NCBI GenBank assembly: GCA_024280115.1
Contig: JAJRQT010000032.1
Coordinates: 1-52,643, forward strand
DNA length: 52,643 bases
Source of the DNA: Bacteroidota bacterium
GTDB lineage: Bacteria; Bacteroidota; Bacteroidia; Cytophagales; Cyclobacteriaceae
Direction of reading: 5' to 3'
Shown here: in pieces, positions 43,905 to 52,481 of the stretch
How the letters are laid out: every line of letters begins with the position of its first letter
Position numbering within the stretch: the first letter of the stretch is position 1
The notes under the pieces: model-generated
Database searches by the model: none
What the model saw: only the letters and a program-made list of their open reading frames with translations
Told to the model about the DNA's origin: nothing
Made by a program: the position numbers and the translations under genes

Positions 43905-46900
43905 TCAATTTTGATTTTCTTTATACAATACTAAGGTATTCTTGTTTCTTGAGACCAACAAAAGATTACCATGAACAGAGTTTTCAATAGATACAATACT
44001 CCTGCAATCTCCATCTGCAAAAAATCCCGTTTGATCGTAATTGGCATTTTTAAACTGGCCTTTGCCATTTCCATACAAAACAATACCATTTAAGGCATCA
44101 TATCTGCCACTGACAGGATCCGAATCGTAAGAATTCCCCACTGCAATGATGTCAAGGTGATTGTCTCCATTTATATCTTTGGCAATAATAGATTTCAAGG
44201 GAGCAAATTGGGCCTCAATTGGAAGCACTTGACTTATAAAATTTCCATTACCTAAGTTTTCCATATATATGCTTGATGCGATTGTCAGTCTGAGTGTGAA
44301 TGCTTTTTGAATAACTTCCGGGGGAAACATATCATTAAAGCCAGTTTTGGCATATGGTCCATAAGTAGGAAATATTCTTTCCGCTACCGGCACCTGGGCA
44401 ATAAGATTATCCAACAAATGAATAGGATACTCTATACCCTTTGAGAAATTGGTCATTATCGGATCGAGTCTTCCATTATTGTCTAAATCTATAGCATAAA
44501 CGCTGATAGGTGCTTCTGCCGTTGGACGGAATCGACTGTTTTTTCCCAGATTTCCCAACACAAAATCAGGATCTCCATCACCATCAAAATCACCCTGAGC
44601 ATTGCAGTTCCACCACCCTGATCCAAGGGTTTGTTGATTGGGCAACTTAATTAACCTTCCATCTTCTCCTTTGAAAAAGGTTGGTATCATATACTCACCA
44701 ACTACCAACAGGTCTTTTATATTATCCCCATTGAAATCAGTCCATATTGCATCTGTTACCATGCCTGCATTCCTGAGTCCAGGAGCAATCGAATCTGTAA
44801 CATCGGTGAATTTTCCATGCTCATTCCTAAGAATATAGCTAATCCCGGGCATTGGATAATTTAAAGGTTGTAACCTCCCTCCGACAAATAAATCCATGTC
44901 GCCATCGTCATCATAGTCACAGGGTTTTACACATGAGCTGCTTGTCTTCATCTGTGGCAATATTCCGGTTGCCTTGCTAAATTGGCCCACGCCATTATTA
45001 ATGTATAATCTATCCTGGTAATATGGTGAATTGGAAGAAAATTCACCTCCTCCACTTGCTACATAAAGGTCAAGGTCACCATCTCCATCCATATCAAAAA
45101 AAGCACATCCTCCGTCCTCTTCTATACTTTTATCACGATCTAAAAGATAGCTTTTAAATGCTCCTTTATGGGTTTGAATAAATATCCTCCCTGAATGCTG
45201 GTAAGTTCCACCGACATAAAAATCACTTAAACCATCTCCATTTACATCCCCTGCTGCCAACATTGGCCCATATTGAGACTGTGCAAAAGGTAATAGTGGT
45301 TGTTCTAAAAAGTCAGGAAATTTTGGATTGACGGATTTATCATTTTCGAGTATCAATTTAGAAACATCTTTTAACAGTTGAGGAACCCTTTGTTTTAGTT
45401 TTATTTTAGAAGGTTTTGCCTCATTTTGATGAATGACAAGCCGCTGATTAGAATTGATTGTATATAGTCGTTGACTTCTACCATCAGGCCAGCGGATTAT
45501 CAAAGAATCAACTAATGTGCTAATTCCCAGGCCAAAATGTATCACCGGATCCATGGAAGACTGAAACCCTCGAACAATGGAATGATGTTGAAATTGAACA
45601 TCAACTCCACGATACAACCAGATATCCGAGCCAATTCCCATTGTATTTAACCCTTCCCCAATTAACGAAATTTGCAAGTACCTGTGATTATCAGGATTGT
45701 TGTTTTTAAAAACAAAAGCCTCATCATCAATATTATTGATCACCATGTCAAGGTCTCCATCCATATCAAGATCGGCAAATGCAGCTCCATTGGACATGGA
45801 TGGATTGTTCATTCCCCACTGATTCGTGACATTCCTAAAGGTAAGATCTCCTTTGTTTTTAAATAGAAAATTACTTTTAACGATTGACCTCAGATTGAGT
45901 GTACTGTTTTTTATATACACATCTGCAGCTTCCGGAGTCATATCTCTGGTACTATATGAATTATCCAATATATAATCCAAATCTGTGACCATTCTTTTGA
46001 AGCCGGTGGAAATGTATAAATCTTTCAATCCGTCATTATCGAAGTCAGCAAGCAGTGGCCCCCAGCTCCAATCTGTCGCGTCTATTCCAGCCAGCTGACC
46101 AATTTCTGCAAAATAGGGAATACCTTCCGGGCCAACTCCACCATTCAGATGCAGGGTATTGCGCATCACCTTTTCATAATAACCTGTCTTGTTCAAATTA
46201 TCACGCTTTTGGGCGTTCAAGGGGCCCGCCATCATCTTTCTATTGTAATTTTCATCAGGCAACATATCATTTACAAAAATATCCACCAGCCCATCATTGT
46301 TATAATCAGCGACATCATTCCCCATGAAGAATTGACTGAAATGACGCAGGTATGCTCTTCCTTTTTCGCTGAATGTTCCATCCTGGTTGTTGATATAAAT
46401 AAAGTCATCTGCAATAAAATCATTGGTCACAAGGATGTCTTCCCAGCCATCATTATTGAAGTCATTGATGGCTATACCCAGGCCCCATCCATCATGTAAA
46501 ATACCGACAGACTTTGATACTTCTTTAAATATTCCACTGCCATTATTTCTATAAAATTTATCAGCGGCGAGTCCATTGCCATCATTGATAATAGGCTTTA
46601 TCTTGTTTGGCCTGCGTTCCTCGTTGGTGTGATTGAGCAAGTATAAGTCGAGATCACCGTCTTTGTCATAGTCAAAAAAAGCTGCCTGCGTGGAATAAGA
46701 AGAATCGTCTATTCCATATTCCTGTGCTTTTTCCGCAAAGACCGGTACGCCATTTTGATTGATGCCTTCATTGATAAATAATAGGTTTTTTCGCAGGTCA
46801 GGTGGACAATTTCCAGTTCTACATACGTATAAATCCAAAAATCCGTCCGCATTGATATCTACTACTGATATTCCTGTTGACCAGCCGCTCATTTTTATTC

Positions 46901-47243
46901 CTGATACTTCAGTGATGTCCCTAAAAACTAATTGTCCTTTGTTTAAGTACAAGCGGTTAGAGACCATATTGCCTGTAAAAAATACATCGGGAAGGCCATC
47001 ATTATTGAAATCACCAATTCCAACACCGCCCCCATTATATACATATATGAAGTCAATGGTATTTAATGAGTCATTCTCAACAATTCGATTGTTGAAGGAT
47101 ATTCCGGATTGTGCTGATGTGATCTGCTCAAATGTTTTAATTTGCGGAGATTGTAATGGGTCGTCGGGTTGATCAGCCCTATTACAGGAATAAAACCCGC
47201 AAATTAGTATAAAGACTATTAAGAAAATAAGATGACGATTCAT
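43905..47243 (-). CDS. Giant FG-GAP/VCBS-repeat, ASPIC/UnbV-type lipoprotein
   Basis: The 1112-residue protein has a lipobox (MNRHLIFLIVFILICGFYSC) and then at least a dozen calcium-loop repeats of the DxNxDGxxD type (DFNNDGLPD, DINADGFLD, DYDKDGDLD, DVNGDGLSD, DYDDDGDMD). They are the FG-GAP repeats of a beta-propeller. A central ASPIC/UnbV domain sits near residues 520-610 (RGVDVQFQHHSIVRGFQSS, FGLGISTLVDSLIIRWPDG). Proteins of this type are surface lipoproteins in glycan loci and may bind carbohydrate, but no activity is proven. Its position between DUF6786-like and fucosidase genes supports a role in this locus. Confidence 0.9.
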   Translation of the reverse strand: MNRHLIFLIVFILICGFYSCNRADQPDDPLQSPQIKTFEQITSAQSGISFNNRIVENDSLNTIDFIYVYNGGGVGIGDFNNDGLPDVFFTGNMVSNRLYLNKGQLVFRDITEVSGIKMSGWSTGISVVDINADGFLDLYVCRTGNCPPDLRKNLLFINEGINQNGVPVFAEKAQEYGIDDSSYSTQAAFFDYDKDGDLDLYLLNHTNEERRPNKIKPIINDGNGLAADKFYRNNGSGIFKEVSKSVGILHDGWGLGIAINDFNNDGWEDILVTNDFIADDFIYINNQDGTFSEKGRAYLRHFSQFFMGNDVADYNNDGLVDIFVNDMLPDENYNRKMMAGPLNAQKRDNLNKTGYYEKVMRNTLHLNGGVGPEGIPYFAEIGQLAGIDATDWSWGPLLADFDNDGLKDLYISTGFKRMVTDLDYILDNSYSTRDMTPEAADVYIKNSTLNLRSIVKSNFLFKNKGDLTFRNVTNQWGMNNPSMSNGAAFADLDMDGDLDMVINNIDDEAFVFKNNNPDNHRYLQISLIGEGLNTMGIGSDIWLYRGVDVQFQHHSIVRGFQSSMDPVIHFGLGISTLVDSLIIRWPDGRSQRLYTINSNQRLVIHQNEAKPSKIKLKQRVPQLLKDVSKLILENDKSVNPKFPDFLEQPLLPFAQSQYGPMLAAGDVNGDGLSDFYVGGTYQHSGRIFIQTHKGAFKSYLLDRDKSIEEDGGCAFFDMDGDGDLDLYVASGGGEFSSNSPYYQDRLYINNGVGQFSKATGILPQMKTSSSCVKPCDYDDDGDMDLFVGGRLQPLNYPMPGISYILRNEHGKFTDVTDSIAPGLRNAGMVTDAIWTDFNGDNIKDLLVVGEYMIPTFFKGEDGRLIKLPNQQTLGSGWWNCNAQGDFDGDGDPDFVLGNLGKNSRFRPTAEAPISVYAIDLDNNGRLDPIMTNFSKGIEYPIHLLDNLIAQVPVAERIFPTYGPYAKTGFNDMFPPEVIQKAFTLRLTIASSIYMENLGNGNFISQVLPIEAQFAPLKSIIAKDINGDNHLDIIAVGNSYDSDPVSGRYDALNGIVLYGNGKGQFKNANYDQTGFFADGDCRSIVSIENSVHGNLLLVSRNKNTLVLYKENQN

Positions 47244-47305
47244 AGATATATTATTAATCGCAATATACTTTATGGCGGATATTAAATTGAAATATGGTGG
47301 ATTAA

Positions 47306-47341
47306 ATAAAGAAAGGCCAAAGCAGGTTTTTGTTCTGCCTT
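47306..47341 (-). terminator. Weak candidate terminator downstream of the DUF6786-like gene
   Basis: On the minus strand a short GCAG/CTGC stem (complement of 47335-47338 and 47322-47325) is flanked by AAG and CTT, and GGCCTTTCTTT follows. The stem is short, so termination would be inefficient; partial read-through into the FG-GAP gene is likely. It is listed only because it lies directly after the stop codon. Confidence 0.35.
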
Positions 47342-47354
47342 CAATTGGGGATTA

Positions 47355-48602
47355 CTAAAACGCTTCCTTAATCTGATCTATAGAAACTCCGAATATTTTC
47401 TGCGTAATCTTATCCAGCTCCTGCTCATCTCCCCGGATATGGATTGTCGTATGTTGATGTTCCATGCTTTGTCCAGCTTCGAGAAAAGCGGCAGGAGAGG
47501 AGCTTTCCAACTCATAAAATGGCCCCAGTGCATTTCCGTCAACAGGTCCATCGTTGTAGGAATTGACTGCATCACCGGCAAAAGGTTCATCCTGCAGTTC
47601 CCACATAGAATTAACATAATCAGTAACTCCTTCCGGTTTGGAATATTGAATTATAGTTAACAGCTTATTCCCTTCATCATAACTTCCCATCACCGGTAAT
47701 GCTCTTTTTGGATTTAAACCAATTTTACTACGATATTGTCCATCACCATTAAAATACAAAATACCATCACCGACAATTAGTCTGTCTTCGGGTACTTTAC
47801 CAAAATATGTATCGTTGACTATTTGACCCAATTCGGTCTCAGGCCCTTTTTTGAAAGGAATAATTATAGTCGTTGCTGGAGAAGGATTAAACATCCCAAG
47901 TATCCAAACCGATAAAGCGCCGGTTTCCTTTGTCCATGGTGTTGTTCCCGAGTTGGTGATTTTATTGGTTGACCGGTATGCAACCGTGCTTAGATTTTCT
48001 GCTAAATTAATTGCCAAAATCCCATGAAACTCCTGATCTGATAAAAGCGCAATTGATCTTTCAACCTTCAGATTGAACTCTTTTCCACTGTAATTTTCAA
48101 TGCTGAAATCCTTTTCAAATAAAGCATATTTCTCATTTTTGGAAACTAAATCAAATGGTTCCGTATCAATAACGGAGGGAGTCTGCCAGGTATCGAGATT
48201 GAATGGATCTCCTTTTTTAAAGAAAATAGAAAATTGACCTCCTTCCGGCCCCAGCCAAAACCTGTCCTCTCCCCCGACAGCATTGATTTTGTCAACGATC
48301 TTTCCCGATTCTATAAGTTTATAATTTAGCCAACCGTAGCTTAGCCCTGAACCGCCATTTGCCGTACTGGTCATCACCCTTCCCTGGTAGGCCGGACAAA
48401 TTAATAATTGAGCATCGCCATCTTTTAAGAGGATGGTTTCCTGGTGTTTTGATAAGAAATTCAAATCATAACCGAATGTTCCCTTTTCTGGTAATTCCGT
48501 TTTTCCCTTTCTGAGTTTTGGACTACAGCTAAATGATAGGACAGCAATTGTGATGAACGCCAGGAATATGGATGGTTTCTTTAATAATATTTTATAACTC
48601 AT
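47355..48602 (-). CDS. DUF6786-like lipoprotein of unknown function
   Basis: The 415-residue protein has a lipobox (ITIAVLSFSC, Cys 26). The mature part has the segments GTFGYDLNFLSKHQETILLK, AQLLICPAYQGRVMTSTANG and GLSYGWLNYKLI, and a C-terminal motif GNALGPFYELESSSPAAFL. I associate the pattern with the DUF6786 family, in which the fold resembles galactose mutarotase-like beta-sandwiches; that association is from memory and not from a search. A role in binding or processing a sugar product is possible. It lies between the sulfatase and the FG-GAP protein on one strand, with a MITE-like element upstream. Confidence 0.72.
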   Translation of the reverse strand: MSYKILLKKPSIFLAFITIAVLSFSCSPKLRKGKTELPEKGTFGYDLNFLSKHQETILLKDGDAQLLICPAYQGRVMTSTANGGSGLSYGWLNYKLIESGKIVDKINAVGGEDRFWLGPEGGQFSIFFKKGDPFNLDTWQTPSVIDTEPFDLVSKNEKYALFEKDFSIENYSGKEFNLKVERSIALLSDQEFHGILAINLAENLSTVAYRSTNKITNSGTTPWTKETGALSVWILGMFNPSPATTIIIPFKKGPETELGQIVNDTYFGKVPEDRLIVGDGILYFNGDGQYRSKIGLNPKRALPVMGSYDEGNKLLTIIQYSKPEGVTDYVNSMWELQDEPFAGDAVNSYNDGPVDGNALGPFYELESSSPAAFLEAGQSMEHQHTTIHIRGDEQELDKITQKIFGVSIDQIKEAF

Positions 48603-48636
48603 TGTGATAAAATTAAGTGAATCTGCATAGTTTCAC

Positions 48637-48788
48637 TTTACTAAGTCGGGAAATCAATTGATTATCGCCTTCTTTTTACCCTTGATCCCTTAAGGGAAAA
48701 TGGCGAAAATCAACCTGGCTTCCCTGCCTCGCCGACAGGCGGGCTTTTGGGATTGGAGTAAAACAGGTTGATTTGTCGTCTTAGTAAA
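48637..48788. mobile_element. MITE-like palindromic element between sulfatase and DUF6786-like genes
   Basis: Terminal arms TTTACTAAGTCGGGAAATCA (48637-48656) and the complement of 48769-48788 (TTTACTAAGACGACAAATCA) match at 17 of 20 bases. Inside are CCCTTAAGGG (48687-48696), an arm AAATCAACCTG (48707-48717) paired with CAGGTTGATTT (48764-48774), and a GCCTCGCC/GGCGGGC hairpin (48726-48743). It has no coding capacity and lies entirely between two genes. It looks like a short non-autonomous palindromic element. No clear target-site duplication flanks it. Confidence 0.6.
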
Positions 48789-48833
48789 ATAGTAATAGTG
48801 GCAATTATATATTTATTTCTATAAAGAAGCATT

Positions 48834-50612
48834 TTATTTAGCATTTACCTTTGTCAGTATAAGTCCTTTTATCTCACCCACCTCCGCATTGGGGATGTCT
48901 TTTGCTTTCAGGACTATTCGTTGATTTCCTTTATTAATGTGCAAATTTCCCATTGAGAGTTTCGCCCATTCTTTTTCATAAACTTCAATTCTCTTTATAC
49001 GGTCCGGGCTTGGTAAATATTCGGGATCATGGGCGACAGTTATCTGAGCGCTGTTCGCATTTCCAGAATTCAGTGCTTCTAAAACTGAACCTTTATTCTC
49101 TTCAGAGCAACTGTAGAGCAGCTCCAGACTATATTCTGATGCCTGATCGACCACCACATCCCAATAAATGGAATCTACTGTTTTTGTCCAATTTACCAAC
49201 CAGTCATGCGCCCATCCATGGCCTTCCATAAAATGGATATCGCCGGAAAAACCTGCTTCATGTGCAGGAAGATACGCACTTTTTTCTTCCTTAAATCCAA
49301 TTCTTATTTCTGTTTCTGCTCTGAATTCTTCAGAAACATCGATAAACCAATTATCATAAGCCATAGCCAGTGATGCGGTAATCTCCTGCTCCTTGGTGGA
49401 AATATCTTTTCTTTGTCCGGGATCAACTTTCATATCAAATAACATAGTATCTCCTTTTTCAATTACAAAACGATACTGATCGCTTCTGGCTGCGCCATCC
49501 GGAATGATGGCTTCAGTAGATTTTTTGGTGAAAAACAGCCTTTCTTCCAGGGAAGTATCGTTACCTAATAAAATATCGCTTATATCCATACCATCGAGTG
49601 GTAAAGTTTCCGGAGGCTCCAAATCACATAGACTGATCAGGGTCGGTAAAATATCGATATGCCCAGCAATTTGAGGGATGGATTTCGCTTCTATTTTACC
49701 CTTCCATTGAATTATGCATGGTACCCTGACGCCTCCCTCATGAATGCTACCTTTGATTCCTCGCATTCCTCCATTGTATCTTTTCCCATTAGGGCCATTA
49801 TCTGTCATGTAAATGATGATGGTATTTTCTGATAAATTAAGAGCCTCTACCTTTGCAATGATCTTCCCGACATTTTCATCCATATTTTCACACATACCAT
49901 AGACCGCTGCATCTTTATCATTCAATCCCATGGCTTTGTATTTATCAAAATATTTATCTGGAACCTGGAATGGGCCATGAGGAACATTGTAAGGAATGTA
50001 GCAGAAGAATTCATCATTTTTATTTTTTTCTATAAACTTAATTGCTTCATCTGTAAGCACATCTGTGATAAATCCTTGTGTTGGAAAATCATTTCCATTA
50101 TGCTCAAGTGTAGTGTTGAAATAGTTATTCCAATGCCCGGCGCAAAAACCAATAAACTCATCAAATCCCTGCTGATTTGGATGTTGGGGATAGTGGGCGC
50201 CATTGTGCCATTTCCCAAAACAACCTGTCTTGTAACCCTGATCCTGAAATATCTCGCCAATGGTAATTTCATCAGGATTCATATTTTCCAAACCCTTACT
50301 CACCCAGGATGTGCCGGTACGTAAATTGTACCTGCCGGTCAATAAGCTCGCCCTTGTTGGAGCGCAGAGCGGACTTACATAAAAACGATCAAATTGAGCG
50401 CTGCTCTTTGCCATCGAGTCAATAACCGGGGTTTGAAGCCAATTATTCCCATGCATGCTGAGGTCTCCCCACCCCTGGTCGTCCGTAAGGATCAGAATTA
50501 CATTTGGTCTTTTTGATTTTTCCTGAACCTGCTCTTTTGGAGGGTTACAACAAACTGATGAACCAATAATTAGTAAAAAATGAAGTGCTTTATAAATCGG
50601 GTGAATTGACAT
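48834..50612 (-). CDS. Cys-type sulfatase lipoprotein
   Basis: The 592-residue protein has a signal segment ending in a lipobox-like IIGSSVC. It carries the alkaline-phosphatase-superfamily sulfatase motifs: ILILTDDQGWGD, the formylglycine site CAPTRASLLTGRY (Cys about residue 83), CFGKWHNG, YMTDNGPNG and GIKGSIHEGGVRVP. A beta-rich region of about 130 residues follows at the C-terminus. The Cys must be converted to formylglycine by an FGE or anaerobic maturase. It should cleave sulfate esters from a polysaccharide in the periplasm or on the surface. ATG 50639 is an alternative start; 50612 gives the better signal sequence. No functional maturase gene is nearby. Confidence 0.9.
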   Translation of the reverse strand: MSIHPIYKALHFLLIIGSSVCCNPPKEQVQEKSKRPNVILILTDDQGWGDLSMHGNNWLQTPVIDSMAKSSAQFDRFYVSPLCAPTRASLLTGRYNLRTGTSWVSKGLENMNPDEITIGEIFQDQGYKTGCFGKWHNGAHYPQHPNQQGFDEFIGFCAGHWNNYFNTTLEHNGNDFPTQGFITDVLTDEAIKFIEKNKNDEFFCYIPYNVPHGPFQVPDKYFDKYKAMGLNDKDAAVYGMCENMDENVGKIIAKVEALNLSENTIIIYMTDNGPNGKRYNGGMRGIKGSIHEGGVRVPCIIQWKGKIEAKSIPQIAGHIDILPTLISLCDLEPPETLPLDGMDISDILLGNDTSLEERLFFTKKSTEAIIPDGAARSDQYRFVIEKGDTMLFDMKVDPGQRKDISTKEQEITASLAMAYDNWFIDVSEEFRAETEIRIGFKEEKSAYLPAHEAGFSGDIHFMEGHGWAHDWLVNWTKTVDSIYWDVVVDQASEYSLELLYSCSEENKGSVLEALNSGNANSAQITVAHDPEYLPSPDRIKRIEVYEKEWAKLSMGNLHINKGNQRIVLKAKDIPNAEVGEIKGLILTKVNAK

Positions 50613-50791
50613 TGGTAATAAAACGAGAATTTGATCCATTAAAAATAGATTATATCCTCATAATTAAAAAATTGAAGAGATCCACTATCCAAATCTGAGG
50701 GGGCCAATATTTAAAAATTATTTTTTTTCAAATACTTGGGTGACCTTTTTATCTTCCTGACATTAAAAGCACACGACACAACTACATACAG

Positions 50792-51217
50792 ATGGCTGAA
50801 GTACAAAATCAATTGTTGAAAATCGAAAAATCAGGCGAAATGTTTGAAAGAGCCTGCGTGAGTTTTGATGTACACTTTACTTCCAGGGAAGTATCTGAAA
50901 ACATTCAGTTTGGAATATTTATGCTGCTCATGGAAAAAGATGAAGAATTTGAAAAATATCACAATTCGACCAACGGAGTATTTTCATTCAGTTTTTCACC
51001 ATTCAATTTGACAAACACAGGCAATCACATTTGCTGGATGGCGAACAAGACAATAATTCCAAACGGATCATCATCGACTAAGATCCAATTCAATAATGAA
51101 GTGATCACCCAGGATGATTTTTGCGATCAAAGCAAATACAGGGTTTATATTTTCGTGATGCCTGAAGTTCTATGCGGTCAGGCATGGACAAATGAAGTAT
51201 GTATCAATTACAAATGA
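50792..51217 (+). CDS. Orphan protein of unknown function, 141 residues
   Basis: The protein has no signal peptide or membrane segment. It looks like a single beta-sandwich, with alternating aromatic and polar residues (FSFSFSPFNLTNTGNHICWM, FCDQSKYRVYIFVMPEVLCG). It contains five cysteines. I recognise no family. It is divergent from the sulfatase gene (a 179-bp gap to the chosen ATG) and is followed by an intrinsic terminator, so it is a monocistronic gene that is probably expressed. Confidence 0.6.
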   Translation: MAEVQNQLLKIEKSGEMFERACVSFDVHFTSREVSENIQFGIFMLLMEKDEEFEKYHNSTNGVFSFSFSPFNLTNTGNHICWMANKTIIPNGSSSTKIQFNNEVITQDDFCDQSKYRVYIFVMPEVLCGQAWTNEVCINYK

Positions 51218-51259
51218 TTTTATAAAGCGTCCTTTCAACTTCGACCAGACGACCAACCT

Positions 51260-51297
51260 AAATCTCTGTTGCAGAAATGTTTCAGGGATTTTTTTTT
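51260..51297 (+). terminator. Intrinsic terminator after the orphan 141-residue gene
   Basis: AAATCTCTG (51260-51268) pairs with CAGGGATTT (51283-51291) with one G-U pair, and the stem runs into a T-rich tract ending at 51297. It lies 43 bp after the stop of the gene at 50792. Confidence 0.75.
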
Positions 51298-51343
51298 AGA
51301 GATTTTATAAAAAATCACTGCCATCCGGGGAAAATTTAATTTA

Positions 51344-51369
51344 TGCCTACCTAACGGACGAGGCAGGCA
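51344..51369. repeat. CCTACC/GGCAGGC palindromic repeat
   Basis: TGCCTACCT (51344-51352) pairs with AGGCAGGCA (51361-51369) over an 8-nt loop with one G-U pair. The following bases ATTTTGAG resemble those after the GGCAGGC hairpin inside rnpB (GGCAGGCATTTCGAG at 10577-10591), which suggests a dispersed repeat family. Confidence 0.65.
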
Positions 51370-51467
51370 TTTTGAGACGTATGAACACTTTTCAACCAAA
51401 CATCAAAAAGACCACCTCTTTGAAAATAGTATTGAAATTAGGCATAACTCATTGGTTTTCAATATCA

Positions 51468-51505
51468 ATCCCCCTTGCCCCCTTTTCCAAGGGAGATTTA
51501 GGGGT
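51468..51505. repeat. CCCCCTT/AAGGG palindromic repeat
   Basis: The sequence ATCCCCCTTGCCCCCTTTTC continues with CAAGGGAGATTTAGGGGT. CCCTT/AAGGG pairs inside CCCC/GGGG. The pattern is that of dispersed palindromic repeats known from many Bacteroidota and cyanobacterial genomes. It lies about 95 bp before the SDR gene and has no coding capacity. Confidence 0.55.
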
Positions 51506-51599
51506 GTGATACTTTTCAGAGTAGACTCAATTGAAATTTTTCTTCCTATGATTAAAATAAGATTTGTATATTTCCCAATTCCTTTATTCTATCTGAATT

Positions 51600-52433
51600 A
51601 TGAAAGATGTAAAAGGCAAATTAGTGTTGGTGACAGGCGCTTCGAGTGGTATTGGATCGGCAACAGCAAAACTGCTTGTTGCTAATGGAGCAGAAGTTAT
51701 TTTACAAGCCAGGGGAATTGATAAACTAAATTCAGTAGCAACGGATATTAAGGCTGAAGGTGGTTTAACCTATGTTTATGCAACCGATTTAACCGATATT
51801 GCCGCCACAGAATCTACTGCTAAAAAGATCATTGATGAGGTTGGATTACCTGATATTATAATCAATTGTGCAGGGGCCGGTGAATGGTTATCCATTTTCC
51901 AAACTTCAAATGAAGAATTTCATCAGATGATGGATGCTCCACATTTCGCAACAATACACACCATAAAGGCTTTTCTTAATCATTTTGTAAAAAGAGATTC
52001 CGGGCATATTATCAATATAAATTCCGCGGCTTCTTACTTTATCTACCCTGGCGCCATCGGCTATCTTTCCAGCAGATGGACCTTACGGGTTTTCACTGAG
52101 GCGCTTCAGGAAGAGTTGAGAACAACAAATATTCATGTATCTATGTTGGTAGCAGGAAAGGTTGATTCTCCATATTTCACAAACAATCCGATCAGTGCGG
52201 AGAGGATTCCAAAAATTTCTACTATGCTCATGAAAACCCTGACAGTTGAGCAAGTAGCTAAAACGATATTGAAAATTATTAATACAAGAAAAAAGATTGT
52301 GATAATTCCATGGGAAATGTCTCTGTCTGTTATACTGAATAAATATTTTCCGGGAATTTTCAGGACACTAAACAGAATGACTGGTTATGGCGGAATTACA
52401 GATGAGATCGCTGAAATAAAAAGGAAAACATAA
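51600..52433 (+). CDS. Short-chain dehydrogenase/reductase with Arg at the catalytic Lys position
   Basis: The 277-residue protein has the SDR nucleotide-binding motif LVTGASSGIGSATAK (about residues 9-23) and INCAGAGEW (the NNAG position). The catalytic Ser is in ININSAASYF, and Tyr lies in GYLSSRWTLRVFTEAL. In classical SDRs the Tyr is followed at +4 by Lys; here it is Arg (codon AGA). Such Arg forms exist in some SDR subgroups and may still be active. The C-terminal region is hydrophobic and could associate with membrane. The substrate is unknown. The gene is followed by a signal-peptide gene in the same direction. Confidence 0.88.
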   Translation: MKDVKGKLVLVTGASSGIGSATAKLLVANGAEVILQARGIDKLNSVATDIKAEGGLTYVYATDLTDIAATESTAKKIIDEVGLPDIIINCAGAGEWLSIFQTSNEEFHQMMDAPHFATIHTIKAFLNHFVKRDSGHIININSAASYFIYPGAIGYLSSRWTLRVFTEALQEELRTTNIHVSMLVAGKVDSPYFTNNPISAERIPKISTMLMKTLTVEQVAKTILKIINTRKKIVIIPWEMSLSVILNKYFPGIFRTLNRMTGYGGITDEIAEIKRKT

Positions 52434-52481
52434 TCGGTTAAATTTAGATTTATTTCACTTATATAAAACTGAATAATCCTC

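Larger units (their letters stand above)
51218..51599. other. Intergenic region between the orphan gene and the SDR gene
   Basis: This 382-bp stretch has no reading frame that looks coding, although a plus-strand frame at 51452-51685 runs into the SDR gene. It holds a terminator (51260-51297), a CCTACC/AGGCAGG palindrome (51344-51369) and a CCCC/GGGG palindrome (51468-51505). The SDR promoter should be near 51540-51590, but I see no full match to the Bacteroidota consensus. Confidence 0.55.
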
